A stretch of 64,000 bases of DNA from a beta proteobacterium KB13 (lineage in GTDB: Bacteria; Pseudomonadota; Gammaproteobacteria; Burkholderiales; Methylophilaceae), in assembly GCA_000156155.1 (NCBI GenBank), contig DS995299.1:521827-585826 (forward strand). Direction: 5' to 3'. Made by a program: the position numbers and the translations under genes. The notes below the pieces were generated by a model. The model saw only the letters and a list, made by a program, of their open reading frames with translations. It was not told the origin of the DNA and searched no databases. Below are positions 57,686 through 64,000 of this stretch, piece by piece (the first letter of the stretch is position 1; every line of letters starts with the position of its first letter).

Positions 57686-59011
57686 TTATTGAGGAATATC
57701 GATGTACTTACCTACGATTATTTTTGTGCTTTTGAGTTCATTAAACTCCATTAAATCTTTGATTGAGATCTTATATTTTCTTGCTATTCCACCCAACGTA
57801 TCTCCTGGTTTAATCTTGTGGGTAATAATTGTTGAGTAGGAATATAAATTATCCGTGTTTATTGGATATTTTTTTAAAACATCAGGTGACGCAGGAATTA
57901 AGATAATTTTATTTTTAAGAGTTTGATTGCTCCTTAATTGATTTATCTTTATTAATTCCTTCATATCAATGTTAAATTTTTTAGCCACATGGTTTACCTT
58001 TTCTCCTTTTATGGGCGTATATGTAATCCAGTTAGTTAATGGATCCTTATGATCTTCCAGATTTTTCAGAAATGTATCAACACTGTCAACAGGTAAAAGT
58101 ATATCCTGAGAACCAAAATGTGCCTTCATCAAGGGTCGATTGTGCTCAGCGTTTAGTAATTGAAACTCCTCATAAGGGATATTAGCCAACTCAGCTGCTA
58201 TATACGTATCAATTTCATCAGGGACATTAACGACTTGAAAATAAGGTTTATCCGGAATATCTTTTATATACAGTTGAAATCTTTCTGGATCTTGAATAAT
58301 TTTTTTTACAGCCAGCAATTTTGGCACATAATTTTTTGTTTCCTTTGGAAGCCGCAAAGAATAATAATCTGTTGGTTTCTTCCTTTTTTTATTTCTTAAG
58401 ATAGCTCTTTTTACTCGACCTTCACCTGCGTTATAAGCTGCCAAAGCTAATTCCCAAGACCCAAAAAGATTGTGAAGTTGTTCCAGGTAATCCAAGGCAG
58501 CATTTGTTGAGTCAATAATATTCCTTCGCTTATCTCTCCACCAGTCCTGCTCAAGTCCAAATAATTTTCCAGTTGAGGGAATAAACTGCCAAACTCCTAC
58601 GGCTTTTTGCCTAGATTTAGCAACTGGATTGTAAGCGCTTTCAATCATTGGAAGGAGTGCTATTTCCATTGGCATATTTCTTTTTTCGACCTCTTCGACC
58701 ACATGAAATAAATAGCGGGATGATCTTTCAATCATCCTTTCAACATACTCGGGCCTAGATTGATACCATTTGACATAATTTTTAACTCTTCTGTTATCAA
58801 TATCTTTAATGGCAAATCCATTTTGTACCCTTTCCCACAGATTTTTATCACCCTCAATATAGTGGATAGTTTCATCATTACCTGGAACTGGATCGTCAAA
58901 CAATTCAAGAGTTACACCCTCAGCATTTTCAATTGTAGAAGGGAATTCAAAAGAATTTGAGAAAAGAGAAGGGCTTATGAGTAGTGAAAAAAACAGTAAT
59001 ATATATTTCAT
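57686..59011 (-). CDS. mltD: Membrane-bound lytic murein transglycosylase D
   Basis: Peptidoglycan-cleaving enzyme. A signal peptide (about residues 1-18) precedes the SLT domain with the catalytic glutamate in LLPMIESAYNP and the AVGVWQFIPSTG motif. Two C-terminal LysM modules follow (KGEKVNHVAKKFNID and KPGDTLGGIARKYKIS). Length 441. The gene overlaps gloB by one base; the mltD-gloB pair is conserved as in E. coli. A lipobox is not evident here, unlike in E. coli MltD. Confidence 0.94.
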   Translation of the reverse strand: MKYILLFFSLLISPSLFSNSFEFPSTIENAEGVTLELFDDPVPGNDETIHYIEGDKNLWERVQNGFAIKDIDNRRVKNYVKWYQSRPEYVERMIERSSRYLFHVVEEVEKRNMPMEIALLPMIESAYNPVAKSRQKAVGVWQFIPSTGKLFGLEQDWWRDKRRNIIDSTNAALDYLEQLHNLFGSWELALAAYNAGEGRVKRAILRNKKRKKPTDYYSLRLPKETKNYVPKLLAVKKIIQDPERFQLYIKDIPDKPYFQVVNVPDEIDTYIAAELANIPYEEFQLLNAEHNRPLMKAHFGSQDILLPVDSVDTFLKNLEDHKDPLTNWITYTPIKGEKVNHVAKKFNIDMKELIKINQLRSNQTLKNKIILIPASPDVLKKYPINTDNLYSYSTIITHKIKPGDTLGGIARKYKISIKDLMEFNELKSTKIIVGKYIDIPQ

Positions 59012-59706
59012 TAAAATAGGTCTTTTGCTTCTCTTAATTTTTTAAATTCATCATATGAAGAATTTAGGAAAGGATTTGATTCTAACTCATCCTTTAGTAA
59101 AGAGGGTAAAGTAATCATTGATTTTGATAAATTTTGATATTTTTTTTCATAAAACGTATTATCTTTGAAATAATTTTTTAAAAACTCAAGATTTTTTAGG
59201 GTGTATTCATGGGTGCAATATACTTTCGAATAAGGATCAATTGACTTGAATTTTCTTAGGCTGTCATACATTTGTCTATAAGTACCCTCAAAAATTCTTC
59301 CACATCCAAAACTAAACAAAGTATCACCGCAAAATAAAAGCTTATTGCCATGATAAATGATGTGCTCCAAAGTATGTCCTGGAACTTCTATCACGGAAAA
59401 TTCTAATGTGTTGTCGAAAAGCTGAATTTTGCTATTTTCCTGGACTTGATGATATTTGAAATTAAATTTCTCATGATATGGGGCATATACAGGCACGTTA
59501 TGTTGATTAATGATCCCATCTATACCTCCTATGTGATCATGGTGATGGTGCGTTATAAGTATTGCTGTTAACTCAAGATTATACTTTTGGTGGTACTTTA
59601 AAACTGGATCAGATAACCCAGGATCAATCACTACAGTCTTTTTACCATGAATGATTGTCCATATGTAGTTATCATTTAGAATAGGGATAGGAACAACATT
59701 TAACAT
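59011..59706 (-). CDS. gloB: Hydroxyacylglutathione hydrolase (glyoxalase II)
   Basis: Metallo-beta-lactamase-fold thioesterase that hydrolyses S-lactoylglutathione. The metal-binding THHHHDHIGG motif, a second histidine in VPGHTLEH, the bridging aspartate in FCGDTLFSFGCGR and the histidine in YCTHEYT are all present; length 231 is normal for GloB. It is divergent from the YafS-like gene across 21 bases. Confidence 0.95.
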   Translation of the reverse strand: MLNVVPIPILNDNYIWTIIHGKKTVVIDPGLSDPVLKYHQKYNLELTAILITHHHHDHIGGIDGIINQHNVPVYAPYHEKFNFKYHQVQENSKIQLFDNTLEFSVIEVPGHTLEHIIYHGNKLLFCGDTLFSFGCGRIFEGTYRQMYDSLRKFKSIDPYSKVYCTHEYTLKNLEFLKNYFKDNTFYEKKYQNLSKSMITLPSLLKDELESNPFLNSSYDEFKKLREAKDLF

Positions 59707-59727
59707 TAATTAATTATAAACTTAAAC

Positions 59728-60378
59728 ATGACTTGGTTTGAAACTAAAAGAGGCTCAGATTTATTGTTGTTAGAGCAAAAAATTCTCGATCAGTTATTCG
59801 ATCATTTGTTTGGCTATAACATTGTCCAAATTGGAAATCATCGATCATTAATTGAAAATTCTCGATTTAAGAATAAATATACATGCAAGCAAATCCAATT
59901 TGATGCCGAGCAATTGCCTTTTGAGTCCGATGCTATTGATTGTATTGTTCTACCTCATCAAAATACAGAAGATGAGAGGATGTTGTCTGAAGTGTATCGT
60001 TCATTAATGCCTCATGGCCACGCAATATTTATAAACTTTAATCCATGGAGCCCAATAGGGTTAAGAACTTTTTTTTCAATGAGCTCAGAGGAGCCGTGGA
60101 ATCATAATCTTGAAAGCTTCACCTCTTTTCAAAATAAATTATTAAAACAAGACTTTGAGATTGTGAATGGTAAATTTTTTGGATATCACCCACGTTTTAA
60201 GTCAGCATCAAATAAGTCAAGGTGGGATAAGATTGGTGACCGCTGGTTTCCTTTGTTTGCAAATATTTATTTAATCGTGGTGCGAAAAAAAATATTTACC
60301 ATGACCCCAATTAAACCATCATGGAATGGTAAAATTCAAAGAAATCAAGTCAAAGTAAAAGAAACCTATGAGCTTTAA
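59728..60378 (+). CDS. YafS-like SAM-dependent methyltransferase
   Basis: A 216-residue class I methyltransferase-like protein in the position of E. coli yafS, between gloB and rnhA. Later motifs are readable (LPFESDAIDCIVLPHQ, SEVYRSLMPHGHAIFINFNPWSP, then RGYHPRF-like GYHPRFK). Motif I is degenerate: NIVQIGNHRS instead of a glycine-rich DxGxGxG loop. Whether it binds SAM is uncertain and its substrate is unknown. The 3' end overlaps rnhA by 11 bases. Confidence 0.8.
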   Translation: MTWFETKRGSDLLLLEQKILDQLFDHLFGYNIVQIGNHRSLIENSRFKNKYTCKQIQFDAEQLPFESDAIDCIVLPHQNTEDERMLSEVYRSLMPHGHAIFINFNPWSPIGLRTFFSMSSEEPWNHNLESFTSFQNKLLKQDFEIVNGKFFGYHPRFKSASNKSRWDKIGDRWFPLFANIYLIVVRKKIFTMTPIKPSWNGKIQRNQVKVKETYEL

Positions 60379-60817
60379 AATTTATACTGATGGATCTTGC
60401 CATGGAAACCCTGGACCGGGAGGTTGGGCATTTATAGTTGTTGCAAACGATGAGGTTGTAAAAGAAAAGTCTGGTTCCATGGAAAAAACCACAAATAATC
60501 AAATGGAATTATCTGCAGCGATCCAAGGACTTTTTTACTTTAATGAACATGTTGAATCCAAAGAAGTTGAGTTATTTACTGATTCTAAGTACGTAATTGA
60601 TGGGATTAACTCTTGGATCCATGGATGGAAGAAAAATAATTGGAGAACATCCACAAAAAAACCTGTTAAAAATGAGGAACTATGGAGGACCCTTGATGAG
60701 TTAAATTCAAAATTAACAGTGAATTGGATTTGGGTTAAAGGCCATAGTGGAGATATTTTTAATGATAAGGTAGATCTGTTGGCTAATTATGCAACATTGG
60801 GAGATTGTATACTGTGA
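60368..60817 (+). CDS. rnhA: Ribonuclease HI
   Basis: Cleaves RNA in RNA-DNA hybrids. The four catalytic acids are present: YTDGSCHGNPG (Asp), NNQMELSAAI (Glu), LFTDSKYVIDGI (Asp) and NDKVDLLA (Asp). Length 149 is standard. It overlaps both neighbours, the methyltransferase gene by 11 and dnaQ by 4 bases. Confidence 0.97.
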   Translation: MSFKIYTDGSCHGNPGPGGWAFIVVANDEVVKEKSGSMEKTTNNQMELSAAIQGLFYFNEHVESKEVELFTDSKYVIDGINSWIHGWKKNNWRTSTKKPVKNEELWRTLDELNSKLTVNWIWVKGHSGDIFNDKVDLLANYATLGDCIL

Positions 60818-61473
60818 GACAGATATTTCTAGATACCGAAACGACAGGTCTTGATCCCGCTCAGGGACACCGTATTATCGAGATTGCTGCTGTTGAAATG
60901 ATCAATCGTCAGGTCACGAATAATCAATTTCATGTATATATCAATCCAGAAAGAGAAATTGATGAGGCTGCACAGGAGGTGCATGGACTTACACTGGAAT
61001 TTCTTTCTGATAAGCCCGGCTTTGAATCTATTTCTGAAAAATTTATTAGCTTTATTGCTGATTCTGAATTGATCATTCACAACGCTCCATTCGATATTGG
61101 CTTTTTAAATATGGAGTTGGGAAGAATAAAAAAAGGAGTTGTTGAAGATTATGCTGAGGTCATTACCGATTCATTAGTTATGGCTAGAGAATTGAGGCCT
61201 GGGCAAAGAAATAACTTAGATGCCTTATGCAGGCATTATGGCGTTGATAATTCTGAAAGAAATTTGCACGGAGCGCTGCTTGACTCGCTTTTACTCGCAG
61301 AGGTCTTCATTGGAATGACCAGGGGCCAGGAAGCCTTAGAAATTGACTTTAATAATCAAGAAAAATTATCGATCGACTTTGATAAAGATATTCTCAATAA
61401 ATTAAAAGTAGTTAGCGCCAGTCAAGAAGAGCTTGAGCTGCATCAAGAATACTTAAAAAAATTTAAACACTAA
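60814..61473 (+). CDS. dnaQ: DNA polymerase III epsilon subunit (3'-5' exonuclease)
   Basis: Proofreading exonuclease with the DEDDh motifs LDTETTGLD, IHNAPFDIGFL and HGALLDSLLLAEV. I choose the GTG at 60,814, which overlaps the rnhA stop as GTGA and yields the family N-terminus MRQIFLDTETTG; a TTG at 60,805 would add three residues. Length 219 is shorter than in E. coli (243), reduced in the C-terminal polymerase-binding region. Convergent 4-base overlap with queD. Confidence 0.95.
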   Translation: MRQIFLDTETTGLDPAQGHRIIEIAAVEMINRQVTNNQFHVYINPEREIDEAAQEVHGLTLEFLSDKPGFESISEKFISFIADSELIIHNAPFDIGFLNMELGRIKKGVVEDYAEVITDSLVMARELRPGQRNNLDALCRHYGVDNSERNLHGALLDSLLLAEVFIGMTRGQEALEIDFNNQEKLSIDFDKDILNKLKVVSASQEELELHQEYLKKFKH

Positions 61474-61916
61474 GTTGATGAAGATGCATCAGCCCAGTTG
61501 TTTGGCGTCTCATAGAGCCGAACGAGACTTGGCTTAATCTTCCCGTCGAACTTATCCATAAAGGCTGCATCAAGCATTTGAAATGCAATTAATGCCATAT
61601 TTTCAGCAGTAGGGACTCTGTCTAATATGACTGTTTTATGATCTTTAATTTGATTTAAAAAATTGAGAACTTCTGTGTCTTTTTTATACACAATAAATGC
61701 GTGATCCCAGGGATCTACAATGGTAGATCTTATTAGTTCTTTGGCATCCTTAAAATCCAAAACCATGCCGAAGTCTGATTGGTCCTCTTGTTGAATAATT
61801 TCTCCACTTAACGAAACTTCTATAGCGTATCGGTGACCATGTAAATTTTTACATGTTGATTTATGGTTTGGGATCCTATGACCCGCATCAAATTCCATTC
61901 TTGAAGTAATTCTCAT
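61470..61916 (-). CDS. queD: 6-carboxytetrahydropterin synthase QueD
   Basis: Zinc enzyme of queuosine/7-deazaguanine synthesis. The zinc histidines and catalytic residues appear in FDAGHRIPNH, CKNLHGHRYAIEV and the DPWDHAF region; the glutamate lies near VPTAENMALIAF. Length 148 is typical. Its ATG overlaps the M48 peptidase stop by 4 bases, so it is the distal gene of that pair. Confidence 0.93.
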   Translation of the reverse strand: MRITSRMEFDAGHRIPNHKSTCKNLHGHRYAIEVSLSGEIIQQEDQSDFGMVLDFKDAKELIRSTIVDPWDHAFIVYKKDTEVLNFLNQIKDHKTVILDRVPTAENMALIAFQMLDAAFMDKFDGKIKPSLVRLYETPNNWADASSST

Positions 61917-63163
61917 TTTGTAACCAAAGCTTTAATTCTAGCCATTGCAGGGGGGTGGCTATCGTAAAAGTTAGAGTAAAGTTTATCTGGAGTTAATGTT
62001 GAGGCATTATCTCTGTAAAGCTTAATGAGGGATTCCTTTAAATCTTTAGCGGGCGTAAATTTACATGCATAGGCATCTGCTTCATATTCATTTTTTCTTG
62101 AATAGTGTGCCATAAAGGGCCTCACAAAAAATAAAAATAATGGGGAAATAAGAAAAAATAGAAGGAGCGCAATAGCATTTGTTTGGCTCTCAACACCAAG
62201 TCCTAAATAGAACCAATCATTTGACTTCAGTAAATCTAAAAAATAGAGACCTACAAACGACAGGACAAATAGAAAAACTATTCTTTTTTTCACATGATTA
62301 TGTGCAAAATGGCCTAACTCGTGGGCTAAAACTGCCAGGATTTCATTAGGTGAAAGTTTTTCAAGCAGTGTGTCAAAGAAGACAATCCTTTTTGCTTTAC
62401 CAAACCCGGTAAAATAAGCATTTCCATGGGTGCTTCTTAATGAGCCATTCATTACAAATAAACCATCAGATTCAAAGCCACATTTTTTAAGAAGTTGTTC
62501 AATTTTTGCTTTTAATTTTTTATCTTCCATAGGTTTAAACTTGTTAAAGATAGGTGCGATATAAAGGGGGTATATTGCCAACATAGTCACGTTGAAAATT
62601 GAAAGAAAAATCCACAACCAGAACCACCAATAATCTCCAAGGTTACCAAAAATCCATAGCGCAATGAAAATGACTGGCAACATAATAATAATTGACACCA
62701 GGCTTTGTTTGACTAAATCAGATAAATACAAGGAGAGAGTCATTTTATTGAAGCCAAATTTTTCGTCAATCACAAAAGTTTTGATTAGGCCTAAGGGGGC
62801 TTCAATGATGCTCGATAGGATAATCACAGAAAAGATCAATACAACACCTTGTAAAATCTCATTATCAAAAAATTGTAAAGCAAGTTCATTGATGTAATTG
62901 ATCAAACCACCAAGGGTAAGTAGGTATAAGAAAACCCCTTGAGCTATAAAGCCGAGAATATTAATTTTTGCTTTTGCAGAAGTGTACAATGCTGCTTTTT
63001 TATGATCTTTTGGTTTTACGATTTTTTTGAAGTCGCTTGGAACCACATTTTGATTCTTAAGGGCACTAGCATTTTGTCTAATTGATAGGTAGATTTCTGT
63101 CAGTGTGGATAGGATCAGTAAAAATAAGAAAATATAAGTAAAGGTCATTATTGTTGTATTCAC
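61913..63163 (-). CDS. M48-family membrane metallopeptidase (Ste24-like)
   Basis: Zinc protease of the CAAX-prenyl-protease type with about seven transmembrane segments over 416 residues. The zinc motif HELGHFAHNHV and the third ligand in RKNEYEADAYAC are intact. By family it acts on membrane or periplasmic proteins, but bacterial substrates are mostly unknown. Divergent from orn across 70 bases. Confidence 0.92.
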   Translation of the reverse strand: MNTTIMTFTYIFLFLLILSTLTEIYLSIRQNASALKNQNVVPSDFKKIVKPKDHKKAALYTSAKAKINILGFIAQGVFLYLLTLGGLINYINELALQFFDNEILQGVVLIFSVIILSSIIEAPLGLIKTFVIDEKFGFNKMTLSLYLSDLVKQSLVSIIIMLPVIFIALWIFGNLGDYWWFWLWIFLSIFNVTMLAIYPLYIAPIFNKFKPMEDKKLKAKIEQLLKKCGFESDGLFVMNGSLRSTHGNAYFTGFGKAKRIVFFDTLLEKLSPNEILAVLAHELGHFAHNHVKKRIVFLFVLSFVGLYFLDLLKSNDWFYLGLGVESQTNAIALLLFFLISPLFLFFVRPFMAHYSRKNEYEADAYACKFTPAKDLKESLIKLYRDNASTLTPDKLYSNFYDSHPPAMARIKALVTK

Positions 63164-63233
63164 TATTTAAAATCAGCATTTTAAAGTAAAAGAAATGTTA
63201 AAGTTATATATGTATTCAATTGTTTAAATTTTA

Positions 63234-63797
63234 ATGGAAATCATGACAAAAAATAACAACAATCTAATATGGATTGATATGGAAATGACAGGATTAAATC
63301 CAGTAACAGACAAGATCATAGAGGTTGCAGTTATTGTTACAGACCCACATTTAGAGATAATTGCTGAAGCTCCAGTTTATGTCATAAAACAATCTAATGA
63401 GTTATTGGATTCAATGGATGCATGGAACACAAATACACATTCAAAGTCCGGATTAATTGATAAAGTAAAACACTCTCAAATCACAGAAAATGTGGCTGAG
63501 CGTGAGCTGATTAATTTTTTAAGCCAATATGTGGATAAAAATAAATCACCGATGTGTGGAAATTCGATATGCCAAGATAGACGATTTATGGCAAATTATA
63601 TGCCTCAACTGGAGTCATACTTTCATTACAGAAACTTAGATGTTAGCGTTTTTAAAGAACTCGCTAAAAGATGGAAAACAAGCTTACTTGGACAATTTAA
63701 AAAGTCGGCCAAACATGAAGCCTTGGCGGATATCAAAGAATCAATTGAAGAATTAAAATTTTATCGTGAACATTTCCTAAGGCTTGATAGTGAATAA
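63234..63797 (+). CDS. orn: Oligoribonuclease
   Basis: DEDDh 3'-5' exoribonuclease that degrades short RNA (including pGpG). Motifs [22 protein letters not shown] and [15 protein letters not shown] give the catalytic residues. Starts at 63,234 or 63,243 (second ATG three codons in) are both possible; length 187 or 184. Its last codons overlap the GTG start of the fluoride channel gene by 8 bases. Confidence 0.95.
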   Translation: MEIMTKNNNNLIWIDMEMTGLNPVTDKIIEVAVIVTDPHLEIIAEAPVYVIKQSNELLDSMDAWNTNTHSKSGLIDKVKHSQITENVAERELINFLSQYVDKNKSPMCGNSICQDRRFMANYMPQLESYFHYRNLDVSVFKELAKRWKTSLLGQFKKSAKHEALADIKESIEELKFYREHFLRLDSE

Positions 63798-64000
63798 CCT
63801 ATATCAATTTTTTATCATTGGTTTGTTTGCTTCCTTTGGAGCCATGCTGCGGTATTTTTTAGTTTTATTATTCCCGTTTAACTTTTTTATTATGAACGGT
63901 GTTCTGATCGCCAATATCGTTGGTTGTTTTTTAATAGGGGTCGTTTTGTATCTGGATTCACAATATCAAGTTATGAGCCAAGCTTTAAAGCTTGGGATAG
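63790..64000 (+). CDS. crcB: CrcB/FluC fluoride channel, 3' partial
   Basis: The frame beginning with GTG at 63,790 encodes [23 protein letters not shown] and continues open to the window end. The GAMLRYF motif, the [10 protein letters not shown] segment (normally GNxxGxFxxG-like) and alternating hydrophobic helices match the dual-topology fluoride exporter family. The gene overlaps orn by 8 bases and lacks its 3' half here. No fluoride riboswitch can be seen because the gene starts inside orn. Confidence 0.85.
   Translation, partial: MNNLYQFFIIGLFASFGAMLRYFLVLLFPFNFFIMNGVLIANIVGCFLIGVVLYLDSQYQVMSQALKLGI

Overview
The window is a gene-dense stretch of an AT-rich, small-genome bacterium. It is best read as a betaproteobacterial methylotroph of the Methylophilales, probably the streamlined OM43/LD28-type planktonic clade. 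Three things support this. (1) A ribulose monophosphate (RuMP) pathway block is present: transaldolase, 3-hexulose-6-phosphate synthase and 6-phospho-3-hexuloisomerase. (2) The housekeeping gene order is typical of proteobacteria, and of Betaproteobacteria in particular: ispG-hisS-yfgM-bamB-der; hfq-hflX-hflK-hflC-DUF2065-hisZ-purA; tig-clpP-clpX-lon-ppiD-fabI; mltD-gloB/yafS-rnhA-dnaQ. (3) Packing is extreme, with many zero-gap stop/start junctions and almost no intergenic DNA. The clade assignment is an inference from content; no 16S gene is present.

Layout. 1-8.4 kb: rlmN (5' end cut off by the window), ispG, hisS, two peptide-type ABC ATPases, yfgM, bamB, der. 8.4-14.5 kb: bamD on the minus strand, diverging from rluD, then pgeF (yfiH), a ZIP metal transporter, rimO and gltX. 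14.5-23 kb: hfq, hflX, hflK, hflC, a DUF2065 membrane protein, hisZ, purA, an MTA/SAH-deaminase-type amidohydrolase, ubiG, gph. 23-27.6 kb, minus strand: recR, ybaB, dnaX, the SRP RNA (ffs), a DUF779 protein and an aldehyde dehydrogenase. 27.7-33 kb: tRNA-Ser, two unrecognised small secreted or membrane proteins, a secreted SNase-like nuclease, a glutathione peroxidase, and the ppsR-ppsA pair. 33-39.7 kb: glnE, talB, hps, phi, pabB and a pterin dehydratase. 39.7-45.3 kb, minus strand: a complete tripartite heavy-metal-type RND efflux system. 45.4-53.4 kb: tRNA-Leu, the tig-clpP-clpX-lon protein quality-control block, tRNA-Val, tRNA-Asp, ppiD. 53.4-59.7 kb, minus strand: fabI, two peptide-type ABC permeases, their binding protein, mltD, gloB. 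59.7-64 kb: a YafS-like methyltransferase, rnhA, dnaQ, queD and an M48 peptidase (both minus), orn, and the start of a fluoride channel gene.

How the genes fit together. Central carbon flow is represented by RuMP formaldehyde fixation (hps, phi), the transaldolase rearrangement, and the PEP synthase/regulator pair that feeds gluconeogenesis. Envelope biogenesis is spread over several operons (bamB, bamD, yfgM, ppiD, mltD). Proteolysis and translation quality control are unusually concentrated (hflX/K/C, clpPX, lon, tig). The peptide-type ABC transporter appears split: ATPases at 3.5-5.2 kb, permeases and binding protein at 54-57.7 kb.

I found no prophage, insertion sequence, CRISPR array, toxin-antitoxin pair or defence island. 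The most unusual signals are: an Hfq that has lost the rim arginines and key proximal-face residues while keeping the distal face; two divergent genes whose signal-peptide codons lie antisense to each other; a divergent pair whose start codons share one CATG; a hairpin or operator built around the hps promoter; and an RND pump with an acid-rich TM4 motif lacking the CusA methionine site. There is no stretch over 300 bases without a gene. The longest gene-poor interval (27,582-27,919) holds tRNA-Ser and the leaders of its neighbours.
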